27,837 bases of DNA from an uncultured Clostridium sp. (GTDB taxonomy: Bacteria; Bacillota; Clostridia; Lachnospirales; Lachnospiraceae): contig CALHQJ010000025.1 of NCBI GenBank assembly GCA_938036545.1, positions 1-27,837 on the forward strand, given 5' to 3'. A program made the translations under genes and the position numbers. A model generated the notes under the pieces. The model was not told where the DNA came from. It searched no databases and was given only the letters and a program-made list of their open reading frames with translations. Below, piece by piece: positions 7,179-16,128 of this stretch. Within the stretch, counting starts at the first letter, position 1; each line of letters opens with the position of its first letter.

Positions 7179-8867
7179 CTAAAAATCGTCTAATTCTGTC
7201 AATTTTTCTCGTAAATTCTCTCTGGCCTCCTGAATTTTTGCCTCATCATGGCTGTCCAAAGCGTCTTCAAACCGGCGGAGTACGTACTCCAGAGCAATCC
7301 GATCCGGTCCAATGCTTTCCTCATAAATCCGTTCTCCCCGAAGAAGCAGAAGCTTGTTTTCCTCCTTTTCCCTTGGCGGAATTTTCAAATAAGACAGGGT
7401 TTCCATCCGTTCTGCAATCTCTTTATCCGTCATTCCATTGTCTTTTCCTTTAATAATGGCCTTTTTCTTCTCTCCTGTAGAAATAACGGTTACTTCCACC
7501 TCTAAAATTGAGTTAATGTCATAGGTATACGTAACGTCTACTGCCTCTTCTCCTGCCTTGTTTTTCGGCACGGAAATGGTCAGTTCTCCAAGGAGCAGAT
7601 TGTTTTCTGCAAACCGGCTTTCCCCCTGAAGAACAGAAATGGAAAGTTTGTCCTGATTATCCCGCAGAGTATAAAACCGTTCGGTACGGCTGGCAGGAAT
7701 CACGGTATTCCGTTCAATAATGGGGCAGAAATGGCCGCTTTCAAAATGGCCGTTTCCTCGATCTATGGCCACTTCTGTCCCCAGGGTAAAGGAGCAGACG
7801 TCCGTTAAAATCACTTCTTTTACTTCTTTTCTCCGTTCCTTCATAGCCGCCTGAATCGCCGCTCCTAAAGCTACCGCTTCATCTGGATTGATGCTGGTGT
7901 TTGGAAACTTTTTAAACAGACGGACAATAAAATCCCTGACAATCTGAAATTTGGTTCCGCCTCCTACCAGCACCACCACATCAATATCGGAAAGCTTAAT
8001 ATGGGCGTCTGAAAGGCTTCTCTGAACCGGCTTGCGAATCCGGTCTAACAAAGGTTCACATTCTTTTTCATACTGAGCGTAGGTAATCGATGCTTCCTCA
8101 TAGTCCTCTCCGATTTTGCAGCGCATAACCGCCTCCTTACTATCGGACAGCTTTATTTTGCACTGCTCTGCCTGCTTATGAATGTGGGCTAATGTCTTTC
8201 TGTCCAAGGTGTTAACATCCAGCTTCTTTTCTGAAATAAACCAGCGCTCTAACAGTTCCGTAAAATCCTCGCCGCCCAGATAGTTATCTCCTGCCACTGC
8301 CCGCACTTCCAAAATATTGTCAAACAGCTCCAAGATGGACACGTCAAAGGTGCCGCCGCCTAAATCGAACACCAGAAAACGGGTGTCTTTTTTCTTGTCA
8401 TAGAGGCCGTAAGCAATTGCGGCAGCCGTAGGTTCACTGATAATTCGTTCCACCTTAAATCCGGCCAGCTCTCCTGCCCGTTTGGTCGCCTTTCTTCTGT
8501 TATCGTCAAAATATGCCGGCACGCTGATTACCGCCTCTGTAACCGGCTCTCCTAAAAAGGCCTCTGCATCCTCTTTTAAAGAACGGAGCACAAAGGAAGA
8601 CAATTCTTCCGAAGTAAAGGTTTTACCTCCCAGTTTGTATTTCCGTCCTGTCCCCATACTGCGCTTAAACACTTCTGCTACCGTATCGGGATACAGGGAC
8701 AGCCTCTCTCTTGCCGTCTCTCCCACACACACCTCATCCTGTTCATCTACGCTGACTACCGATGGTGTCAGATGCTTTCCCAGACGGTTGGGAATAATCT
8801 TTGCGCCGTCTTCGCCAAAATATGCCGCCAGGCTGTTGGTGGTTCCCAGGTCAATTCCAATTATCAT
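7179..8867 (-). CDS. hscC: HscC-like Hsp70 chaperone
   Basis: 562 residues, an ATP-driven cytoplasmic chaperone close in length to HscC (about 556) and shorter than DnaK (610-640). The ATPase domain (1 to about 345) shows IGIDLGTTNS at 3-12, FDLGGGTFD at 167-175 and VVVLVGGGTK at 297-306, with Lys68 at the usual catalytic place. The linker region is VKEVILTDVCSFTLG, less hydrophobic than in DnaK. A beta substrate domain and a short helical lid follow. The start lies 5 bases after the TPR gene's stop, and its AAAGGAG ribosome site overlaps the last codons of that gene, so translation is probably coupled. No grpE, dnaJ or hrcA is adjacent, which argues against this being the general DnaK. Clients are unknown; the J-like TPR protein next door is the obvious partner. 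Confidence 0.9.
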   Translation of the reverse strand: MIIGIDLGTTNSLAAYFGEDGAKIIPNRLGKHLTPSVVSVDEQDEVCVGETARERLSLYPDTVAEVFKRSMGTGRKYKLGGKTFTSEELSSFVLRSLKEDAEAFLGEPVTEAVISVPAYFDDNRRKATKRAGELAGFKVERIISEPTAAAIAYGLYDKKKDTRFLVFDLGGGTFDVSILELFDNILEVRAVAGDNYLGGEDFTELLERWFISEKKLDVNTLDRKTLAHIHKQAEQCKIKLSDSKEAVMRCKIGEDYEEASITYAQYEKECEPLLDRIRKPVQRSLSDAHIKLSDIDVVVLVGGGTKFQIVRDFIVRLFKKFPNTSINPDEAVALGAAIQAAMKERRKEVKEVILTDVCSFTLGTEVAIDRGNGHFESGHFCPIIERNTVIPASRTERFYTLRDNQDKLSISVLQGESRFAENNLLLGELTISVPKNKAGEEAVDVTYTYDINSILEVEVTVISTGEKKKAIIKGKDNGMTDKEIAERMETLSYLKIPPREKEENKLLLLRGERIYEESIGPDRIALEYVLRRFEDALDSHDEAKIQEARENLREKLTELDDF

Positions 8868-8872
8868 ACAAT

Positions 8873-11800
8873 CTAAACTCCTTTAATTACTGCCATTACA
8901 ATACAGGCCTCTTCAAAAGAAGGATCTGCTTTCAGCACCTCTCTGGCAAGAGACAGGGCCTCTTCGTTTCTTCCATCTGCCCAAGCCAGCAGAGCATTTA
9001 CCGTCTGTTCTTCCTTGCAGACAGCGTCATCGCACTGGGCACACCAGGGGCACTGAGCCATTTTGATTCTATACTGACGTGCCTGTTCCTTTTCTCCTTC
9101 CAGCAGGCTTAGCACTGCCAGCTGAAACAGCCTCGCCCTCTTATAGGTACAGGTCTCCTCCACGATTTCTGCCGAAATACTGCCAAATGCCCTGATGATG
9201 CATTCTCGGTAAAGTTCCGTATATTTACGGGCCTTGTCTGTCTTTTTCTTCATCCAGAAATACAGAGCCGCCATTCTGCAGGCAGTACGGTAATCTGCCG
9301 TATCCCTGTCCTCATAGGCCTTTACCGCCTTTTCCAGGGACATGCCCAGAAAGAACCTCTTTTTCTGGTTTATATCCGATAAAACCTGACGGGTTGCCGC
9401 TTTTCCCTTTCCACTGTAAGGCGTGCCTTTTTCAATAGCTTCTTCTGCTTTTTTAAAGTCTTTTTTGGCAATACACAGTTCTACAACTTCATCATAGTAT
9501 TCTGCATCTTTATCTTTTTCAAAAAAGGCTCTCCACATATCAATGGCTTCCTGATACCGTCCCAATTTCTCATAAGCCTCGCTCAATGATTGGGCTACGG
9601 AATATTTTTTCGGATACCGCCTGAAATTTTCCAGATGGGCTTCCAGAGCCTTCTCATGCTCTCCCATACAGGTGTAAATCCTTCCCAGGGTCTCATAAAA
9701 ATAGGTAGTTGGTTCTGATTCCATCAGCCTGACGGCTTTTTGAATATAGTGCAGAGCCATCTCGTACCGCCCCATCCTCTTATACACGCAGGCCACATTT
9801 GCCCAGGCAAACTGGTTATTTTTATCTGCCTCTCCTGCTTTTAAGAAATCTTCCAGCGCCTTTTCCAGCTCATTAGCTGTCAGATACATCAGCCCTCTGT
9901 TGACATAGTCATAGGTAGTTGGATTTATCTCGATCCGGCGGTTGGCATAAGGAATTCCCAATTGAAAATATTCCATTTTTCCGGTATTGTCCAACAGTAC
10001 CTGGTAAATATCTGCCATTTTACGCAGATAATCTGGATTATCTGGCTCCTTTTCCAACGCCTTTTTTACAGCCTCGGCTGCTAAAGGCCGTTTTCCCAGC
10101 CCTTCATAGCATTCTCCCACATAATAATCGTAAAGGCCGGTATCGTCATAGTCCTTTTTACATGCTTCATAAGCTTTTATGGCTTCTTCATAGCGGCGCA
10201 GACGGCGCAGAAGATTTCCTTCTATCCAGTCATATCTGGTTTCCGTCTCATCCAACTTCTGAGCCCGCAGAACTGCTCCTAACGCCTGTTCCGGCTGTCC
10301 CAAAAGACTGAGGGTAATACAGATTTCTGCCTCCAGCCTGGCTTCATCCTGGCTTGTAAACTCCCGTTCCTCTTCATCCGGACACTCCTGCTTCCTCTTA
10401 TCCATTTCAGCCCTTAGCGCTTCCATGGAATGTAAGGCTTCTTCCAGTACTTTGTTATCTTCACTGGTTTCCCGTTCCATCCGGCATTGATAAATTTTCA
10501 AAGGAAGGGTATAGGCTTGATTCGTTTTGGCTTCTTCTAACAATTCCCGCAAATCAGACCACCGTTCCAAATCATTATAAACTTCTGCAGCGGCTACATA
10601 AATCGGAGGATAACCGGCATATATACTTTTAGCCTGGTAATAGTCGTCAATCACGCCCCTGGCATCCCGAAGAGCTGTAAAACAGTTCTGACGCATGACG
10701 TAAGCCGGAAAATATCCGGGGTCCTCCTCAATCAGTTCTGATAAGACTTCTACTGCTTGTTGATAATCTTCCCTGCAGGATACCTGTTCTGCCCTTATTT
10801 TATAAATGTTGGCCTTTTCCATCTGGTAAGCCGGATCGCTGCTGCCCAGTTCCCTGGTTTTGTTGATGCATGCCAACGCCTTTTCAAAATCGTCTGGTTT
10901 TCCATTTTCGCCGTTCAGGCGGTAAATTCTGGCCAGAAGTCCATGAACCGTAATCATACGGCGGTTATTTTTGACTCGTTCTTCCTCTTCCGGCTCCGTT
11001 CCTTTCCAGCTGTCTTCCCGTTTTTCCAGATACTCCTTCCACAAATTCAAATGAACCAGGGCCTTTTCATACTGTTCATTGGTATAATAAAGTTTTCCCA
11101 TGAAATTGTGATATTCTTCTGCATTGGCCTCATCAGGAATCTGGTTTGCCAGAAGGGCTAATGCCTGGTGGAGACTGTCGTTTTGCAGATAGCACCAGCC
11201 CAGCTCCAATCTGTTTTTAAAATCCTGTGGATCGGTCTCCAGCTTTTTCCGGTAACGCTTAATCAATGCGGCATTGATGGAATTCAGCTGCTCCATAACC
11301 TGTGGATCCCGGTTTCCTCCAACCGTTCCTCCGTCTATGGCTTCAATGGTATACTCCTTGGCTTTATCCAGATCTCCCCGTTCCAGCCAGTAGGAACCCA
11401 GTATCCTGTTAGCCGTAAAGTTATGTGGATTTCCGGCCAACAGTTCCTGAAATTTTTCTGCCGCCAGATCTTTTTCTTTCAAATCCCAGTATACCAGTCC
11501 GGAAACATACCGTACCCGATCGTCCTCTGGAAGAGATTGGCACGCCCTGTCTGTAAGGCTTTTTGCCTTTTCGCTTTCTCCCCTGGTCAAAAACAGTCTT
11601 GCAAAATCCAATTCTCCATATGGGTGGGTAATATTTAATCCCTTCATCTGACTGGCCAGACGCTCTGCCTGCTCCAGATTTTCTTCTATTAAAGCATTGT
11701 CCAGTTCAAAATATAAGTTAATGTATAGATCGTAATCGCCGTCCGCCGGCCCCTGAAAAACTTCCAGAGGAAACCAACTTCCGTCCCTGCATACGTTTAA

Positions 11801-12274
11801 GAGGAACTCTGCAAAGTTATCCGGATATTCTTCATGCAGTTCCTTTTCCTGTTCCGTAAAACCCCAGACCCGATTGAGATACTGCCAGACTTCTGTGGAA
11901 AGGCGGTAATGTTCCATTAAAAAATTAAGCAGCCGCCTCCTGCATTCCTGTCCGGAATCCAGGGCAACGCAGAGATCATCCTCCATCAGTTCTTTCCAGC
12001 TATCCAGATTCAGTCTGTCGGGCAGACAGTTATAAATCTGTTTCAGCCGTTCTTCCCACCTGCCTTCTGGAGAAAAATCTTCTTCCATCATTTCCTCATC
12101 CTGAGATCTGGCATATTCCAGCGCCGCCTCGTAAGCGGCCCTCAGTTCTTTAAATCCCTCCGGATTGTCCTCTGGATTGACAGACTGCAGTTTTTTTCTA
12201 TATGCCTGCTTAATTTCCCCTTCTTCTTTGCACTGGGAAATTCCCAATATTAAAAATGCTCTTGCACATTCCAT
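8873..12274 (-). CDS. Giant TPR protein with an N-terminal J-like domain
   Basis: 1133 residues, soluble, no signal peptide or membrane segment. Residues 5-55 align by eye with a J domain: LGISQ, then EIKQAYRKKL (helix II), then GFKELRAAYEAAL (helix III). The HPD triad that normally stimulates Hsp70 is replaced by NPE at 33-35. Residues 60-160 are acidic and helical. From about 190 to 1000 there are many tetratricopeptide repeats, clear in ALEDFLKAGEADKNNQFAWA and ALEAHLENFRRYPKK. Near the C-terminus four cysteines (1075, 1078, 1081, 1086) make a C-x2-C-x2-C-x4-C cluster that could bind a metal. An AAGGAG site 9 bases ahead fixes the start, and it lies 16 bases behind the glycosidase gene. 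Probably a co-chaperone or scaffold for the adjacent Hsp70; this is inferred from context and family. Confidence 0.82.
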   Translation of the reverse strand: MECARAFLILGISQCKEEGEIKQAYRKKLQSVNPEDNPEGFKELRAAYEAALEYARSQDEEMMEEDFSPEGRWEERLKQIYNCLPDRLNLDSWKELMEDDLCVALDSGQECRRRLLNFLMEHYRLSTEVWQYLNRVWGFTEQEKELHEEYPDNFAEFLLNVCRDGSWFPLEVFQGPADGDYDLYINLYFELDNALIEENLEQAERLASQMKGLNITHPYGELDFARLFLTRGESEKAKSLTDRACQSLPEDDRVRYVSGLVYWDLKEKDLAAEKFQELLAGNPHNFTANRILGSYWLERGDLDKAKEYTIEAIDGGTVGGNRDPQVMEQLNSINAALIKRYRKKLETDPQDFKNRLELGWCYLQNDSLHQALALLANQIPDEANAEEYHNFMGKLYYTNEQYEKALVHLNLWKEYLEKREDSWKGTEPEEEERVKNNRRMITVHGLLARIYRLNGENGKPDDFEKALACINKTRELGSSDPAYQMEKANIYKIRAEQVSCREDYQQAVEVLSELIEEDPGYFPAYVMRQNCFTALRDARGVIDDYYQAKSIYAGYPPIYVAAAEVYNDLERWSDLRELLEEAKTNQAYTLPLKIYQCRMERETSEDNKVLEEALHSMEALRAEMDKRKQECPDEEEREFTSQDEARLEAEICITLSLLGQPEQALGAVLRAQKLDETETRYDWIEGNLLRRLRRYEEAIKAYEACKKDYDDTGLYDYYVGECYEGLGKRPLAAEAVKKALEKEPDNPDYLRKMADIYQVLLDNTGKMEYFQLGIPYANRRIEINPTTYDYVNRGLMYLTANELEKALEDFLKAGEADKNNQFAWANVACVYKRMGRYEMALHYIQKAVRLMESEPTTYFYETLGRIYTCMGEHEKALEAHLENFRRYPKKYSVAQSLSEAYEKLGRYQEAIDMWRAFFEKDKDAEYYDEVVELCIAKKDFKKAEEAIEKGTPYSGKGKAATRQVLSDINQKKRFFLGMSLEKAVKAYEDRDTADYRTACRMAALYFWMKKKTDKARKYTELYRECIIRAFGSISAEIVEETCTYKRARLFQLAVLSLLEGEKEQARQYRIKMAQCPWCAQCDDAVCKEEQTVNALLAWADGRNEEALSLAREVLKADPSFEEACIVMAVIKGV

Positions 12275-12290
12275 AAGCCGTCTCTCCTTG

Positions 12291-13961
12291 TTATAAACTG
12301 CCGTTTAAGATTCGGATCGCCTCCAGGCAGATCTCCGGATTTCCGTCCATATCGTAAAGTTTTCCCTCTGTTACATGGGTATACACCTGAATATTATCCA
12401 CATACAGGGCGCTGTCAGAGGAAATAGAAAATTCTCCCAGGCTTCCTTTTGGAAATTCCAGATAGACCTGCTGCTTTCCCTGTACTCTTATAGTCTTGGT
12501 TCGTGCCCCCATCTTTACAGTGACAGCAGCTCCTGACGGACTTTCTGCCAGAAACCGTACCTTTACCAACTCTCCTTCCACAGCGCTTCCTGCCGGATTA
12601 ACGGTCTGGGAAATCCGTCCAAAGCCTTCCAGTTCCAACTGATTGGAACCGTCCCGATTTACTATCTGAGTCCGGCCGGAAGACGTCCAGCCAGTTTTCC
12701 CCAGCCCAAACTGGCTGTTGTAAATCATATTGTTTCCATAATCCCGATAGGTCCAAATCCCATATCCCATGGTCTTTTCCTTTAAAATCGGGGCACACTG
12801 GATCAGATAATCCGGCATCTGAACCTCGTCCAGTTTGGGATTTTCCTCAAATCCAGGAGTATTGTCTGTAAATAAAAACTGGTCAATATAGAGAGGTTTT
12901 CCTCCATTGTATCTGGTCACCCAGTCCAAAACAGCTCCTGTCTGGGGAAGAACCTGGGCGGCGCTCATGTGATGATTTCCTGCCTCCATTCCCATGGAAA
13001 CCGAATACATCAGGGACGTAAAGGATGAATTTTGACAGTTAAAGGTGGCTGCATGGGAAAATCCGGTCTGGTGTCCATCTGCCATTGTAATGGGATCCAC
13101 GTCTGTACGTACTTCCATAGAGAGATTTGGAAACACTTCCTGGGTTTCCAAAAGAATACGGTTCAGCCAGTTATCGTAAAACTCCAGAAACAGCCCGTAT
13201 GCTTCCTGTTCCCGTTCCGGCAGATACACCTGCTCCCAGTCTGAAAAGGATTCTCCATATTGGCGTCCAGCTTCTTCTAACGTCACCGTTTTCTTCAAAT
13301 AATCTCTGTAACCAACCAGTTGGGCCAATTCTCTTCCAATTATGGTATCTCCCAGATCACCTGCTACGTGGGTAAAATTCCAAAAATCTTCCCATGTCAG
13401 AAAGCCGCCGTAAAAATTTCCATGGCAGCTTGCTTCCTGATAAATCCGTTCTGCATAATCCATCCATGCTGCCCTGACATCTTCATCATAAATAAGCTGC
13501 TGATACCGTTCCAATACATTGTCATGGCCTGCATGATCCCAGGTATAACCTACTCGCAGTATCACCAAAAGGCCTGCTCGATCTGCCGCATCCATAACTC
13601 TGTGCAGCTTGTCAAGTGCATACTGGTTGTAATGACGGCTGTCCATATTGATCTGAAATTCTCTCCAAGGCACTGCCAAAATAATACTGTTAAAACCGTC
13701 GGCTGCAATCCGTTCCATATCCTCATCCAGATGGGTATCTTCCAGATTCCAGAAATTAATCACCCAGTCGTCCCCATAGTAGGTTGCAGATTTTAAATAA
13801 GGCATCCTCGTTGTCTGACTTTGAATTACCGGCGCAGCAGACAAAGTTTCCTGTGTCGGGACTGCCCCTGCCTCAAATTGAAATAACTGGAAGGCTGCAC
13901 AAAAAGCAAAAAACATACCAGCCTTTCTTTCAAGCTTTTTAACTGTTTTCCTGTTTTTCAT
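12291..13961 (-). CDS. Exported glycosidase-like protein with C-terminal beta-sandwich
   Basis: 556 residues from the ATG at 13961. That start is preferred over the in-frame ATG at 14024 because it has a GGAG site 8 bases ahead and because the promoter occupies 13997-14024. Residues 1-33 look like a signal sequence or anchor (basic start, hydrophobic 15-28, AGA near 31-33). Residues about 55-405 read like a GH5/GH42-type TIM barrel: VINFW, DGFNSIILAVPW, LLVILRVGYTW, GGFLTWEDFW (Glu191 as candidate acid/base), MEVRTDVDP and GYGIWTYRDYG. The place where a nucleophile Glu might stand reads PLYIDQF (Asp360). About 410-530 resembles a carbohydrate-binding beta-sandwich (NSQFGLGKTGW). I cannot name a family or substrate, and it may be catalytically altered. 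It heads an apparent three-gene operon with the J-TPR and Hsp70 genes. Confidence 0.75.
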   Translation of the reverse strand: MKNRKTVKKLERKAGMFFAFCAAFQLFQFEAGAVPTQETLSAAPVIQSQTTRMPYLKSATYYGDDWVINFWNLEDTHLDEDMERIAADGFNSIILAVPWREFQINMDSRHYNQYALDKLHRVMDAADRAGLLVILRVGYTWDHAGHDNVLERYQQLIYDEDVRAAWMDYAERIYQEASCHGNFYGGFLTWEDFWNFTHVAGDLGDTIIGRELAQLVGYRDYLKKTVTLEEAGRQYGESFSDWEQVYLPEREQEAYGLFLEFYDNWLNRILLETQEVFPNLSMEVRTDVDPITMADGHQTGFSHAATFNCQNSSFTSLMYSVSMGMEAGNHHMSAAQVLPQTGAVLDWVTRYNGGKPLYIDQFLFTDNTPGFEENPKLDEVQMPDYLIQCAPILKEKTMGYGIWTYRDYGNNMIYNSQFGLGKTGWTSSGRTQIVNRDGSNQLELEGFGRISQTVNPAGSAVEGELVKVRFLAESPSGAAVTVKMGARTKTIRVQGKQQVYLEFPKGSLGEFSISSDSALYVDNIQVYTHVTEGKLYDMDGNPEICLEAIRILNGSL

Positions 13962-13996
13962 CTGTAAACTCCAAATCCTATATCCATAATAGTAAC

Positions 13997-14024
13997 ATTT
14001 TATCATATTCTGATGATGCGTCAA
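13997..14024 (-). promoter_or_regulatory. Promoter of the glycosidase/J-TPR/Hsp70 operon
   Basis: TTGACG (14019-14024) and TAAAAT (13997-14002) are spaced 16 bases on the minus strand, predicting a start near 13990, about 30 bases before the ATG at 13961. No other convincing promoter was seen in the short gaps between the three genes. Confidence 0.75.
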
Positions 14025-14031
14025 TAGAAAG

Positions 14032-14081
14032 AAAAACAGCCTTTGCAGCAGGGCTTACATGGCGCAGATGCAAAGACTGTT
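14032..14081 (-). terminator. Intrinsic terminator after the AEC transporter gene
   Basis: A 13-bp stem (14069-14081 with 14035-14047, one G-U pair) and a loop of about 21 bases, followed on the minus strand by TTTTTCTTTC. It sits 11 bases after the AEC stop codon and 8 bases before the -35 box of the next operon. Confidence 0.88.
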
Positions 14082-14092
14082 AAACTTAAATT

Positions 14093-15010
14093 TTATAATA
14101 TAATCATTAAAGTACCTGTCATTAAAATAATGCTGATTATCACGGAAAGGGAATTGATGACGCTGGAAAGCCCTACATCCATTCCCAACTCTCCTGCGTA
14201 AGCCGGTGCTGCCGACGCAATAGGAGAAAAAGCCAGAATTGCAAAAGCCTGACGAATCTCCAGTTCAAACGGTGCAAACAGATAAAATACGACTGCCAGC
14301 ACAATGGAAATTCCATAACGGACTGCCAGTACACGGAAAATCGTTGCAATCTTATCTGGCTGAAAACTCAGTTTAAATCCAACCCCTACCATCAAAAGAG
14401 CCAGAAATGCATTAGCGCCTCCTACGGTCTGGGCAAAACTGATGCAGATTCTGGGCAGCCGGATATTCATCAACGTCAAAATGGTCATGGTAATATAGGC
14501 AATAAACGGTACGGATTTTAACAGAGGCCTCACCAGATCCCGTATGGTCTGTTTCTGCCCTGTCCTCATAGCCGCCATTGCCATGCTGCAGGCGCCGCCC
14601 AGACAGATAATGGAGTTGCCGGTATCAAAGAGACTGGCTGCCGCAAGTCCTGTTGTGCCTAAAAATCCCTGAATAAACGGCATGGTAAAATTACCGATAT
14701 TGTATCCGGCGACATTTAAAACGTCGAAGCCCTTTCGTTCATTGGGTTTCCCCGTATTAATGAGCCAGATAAATCCAATGAGGATTACTCCGCCTGATAA
14801 TCCAAACAAGCAGATAGACAGCATGGATACCTCTAATTCCATTGTGCTGAAGTTTGCTACAATGGCAGCCGGAAGGGTAATTTTTAGTACGATTTTAGAC
14901 AGCACGTAAAAATCCTCTTCCTTAAAAAATCCCTTTCGGCGCAGCAGGTATCCGGCCAGAATAATACAGGTAAAGGAAGCCGCCTTAATCAGGATGTCGG
15001 TCATGCTCAT
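14093..15010 (-). CDS. AEC (auxin efflux carrier) family transporter
   Basis: 305 residues with about ten hydrophobic segments, a normal bacterial AEC/malonate-type carrier. The family is recognisable from AGYLLRRKGFF near 19-29, FGLSGGVILIGF, the broken-helix segment NVAGYNIGNFTMPF, and the C-terminal FSPIASAAPAYAGELG. The ATG overlaps the ilvE stop as ATGA, so translation is likely coupled, and both genes share one promoter and one terminator. The substrate is unknown. AEC carriers move organic anions and some amino-acid-related compounds, so the coupling suggests a branched-chain amino or keto acid, an inference from position only. A second in-frame ATG six bases downstream is an alternative start. 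Confidence 0.9.
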   Translation of the reverse strand: MSMTDILIKAASFTCIILAGYLLRRKGFFKEEDFYVLSKIVLKITLPAAIVANFSTMELEVSMLSICLFGLSGGVILIGFIWLINTGKPNERKGFDVLNVAGYNIGNFTMPFIQGFLGTTGLAAASLFDTGNSIICLGGACSMAMAAMRTGQKQTIRDLVRPLLKSVPFIAYITMTILTLMNIRLPRICISFAQTVGGANAFLALLMVGVGFKLSFQPDKIATIFRVLAVRYGISIVLAVVFYLFAPFELEIRQAFAILAFSPIASAAPAYAGELGMDVGLSSVINSLSVIISIILMTGTLMIIL

Positions 15011-16080
15011 TTGTTTACGTCAACGCTCCAGCCTTCCGGCCCTTCCACCTTGCCTAACTGGATGCCGGTAATGGTATCATAAATTTTCTGGGTCAGGCTG
15101 CCGATTTTACCGCCGCCGATTTCCATTTTTTCGTCTTCAAAACGCAGTTCGCCTACTGGAGAAACTACTGCAGCCGTTCCCGTACCAAAGCATTCCTCCA
15201 TAGCGCCGGAACGGGCAGCTTCAATGACTTCATCTACAGAAATCTGGCGTTCTTCTACCGGTACGTCCCATTCTTTACACAATGCAATAACGGAATCTCT
15301 GGTAACGCCTGGCAGAATACTTCCGTTTAATGCAGGAGTTACTACAGTTCCATTTATTTTGAAAAAGATGTTCATAGCTCCCACTTCTTCGATATATTTG
15401 CGGTGAACGCCGTCCAGCCATAATACCTGGGAATATCCCTCGTCATGGGCCTTTACCTGGGAAGCCAGGGAAGCGGCGTAGTTGCCTCCGGTCTTTGCTT
15501 CGCCGATACCGCCTCTGACTGCTCTTACGTATTCGTCTTCAATCCAGATTTTTACCGGATTTAAGCCAGACTCATAGTAAGCACCTACTGGAGACAGAAT
15601 AATCATAAACTTATAGGTATGAGAAGGACGCACTCCTAAAAATGGGTCGGTTGCGATTACAAAGGGACGAATATAAAGAGAGGTTCCTGGCTTGGTTGGA
15701 ATCCATTCTTCATCCACTTTAACCAGTTCTTTTAATGCCTCTAAAAATAAATCCTCCGGAATTTCCGGAATACATAATCTCCGATTGCTGCGGTTTGCTC
15801 TTTCGATATTTTTATTTGGACGGAATAACAAAATCCGACCGTCTTCCGATTTATAAGCCTTTAACCCTTCAAACATGGTCTGTCCATAATGAAATACCAT
15901 GGCAGAAGGTTCTAATGACAAAGAATGATACGGTACTATTCTGGGATCAATCCATCCCTTTCCTTCTTCATAGTCCACTTCAAACATATGATCCGTAAAA
16001 ATAGTACCAAATACCAGCGGATTATCCTGTCCTGGTTTTTCTTTTGGATTCGTTGTTTTTTCAATTCTGATTGTCTGCAT
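15007..16080 (-). CDS. ilvE: Branched-chain amino acid aminotransferase
   Basis: 357 residues, a fold-type IV PLP enzyme moving amino groups between glutamate and the keto acids of valine, leucine and isoleucine. The length fits the longer IlvE type. Motifs: FHYGQTMFEGLKAY (63-76), LYIRPFVIATD (136-145), the PLP lysine Lys196 in EAKTGGNYAAS, EEVGAMNIFF, and the C-terminal ECFGTGTAAVVSPV. An AGGAG site 8 bases before the ATG supports the start. It has a near-consensus promoter about 60 bases upstream and is followed without a gap by the AEC transporter gene. No T-box or leucine-rich leader peptide was found, so if it is amino-acid regulated, this probably works through a DNA-binding protein. 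Confidence 0.97.
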   Translation of the reverse strand: MQTIRIEKTTNPKEKPGQDNPLVFGTIFTDHMFEVDYEEGKGWIDPRIVPYHSLSLEPSAMVFHYGQTMFEGLKAYKSEDGRILLFRPNKNIERANRSNRRLCIPEIPEDLFLEALKELVKVDEEWIPTKPGTSLYIRPFVIATDPFLGVRPSHTYKFMIILSPVGAYYESGLNPVKIWIEDEYVRAVRGGIGEAKTGGNYAASLASQVKAHDEGYSQVLWLDGVHRKYIEEVGAMNIFFKINGTVVTPALNGSILPGVTRDSVIALCKEWDVPVEERQISVDEVIEAARSGAMEECFGTGTAAVVSPVGELRFEDEKMEIGGGKIGSLTQKIYDTITGIQLGKVEGPEGWSVDVNK

Positions 16081-16128
16081 ACTTAACTCCTCTTCCTTTC
16101 CCCATCCGGCTTAAGAGTCGGAAATCTT

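Noticed and set aside
7179..8867. The Hsp70 as the cell's main DnaK
   Set aside because: Shorter than DnaK, with a reduced lid and an unusual linker, and without grpE, dnaJ or hrcA beside it.
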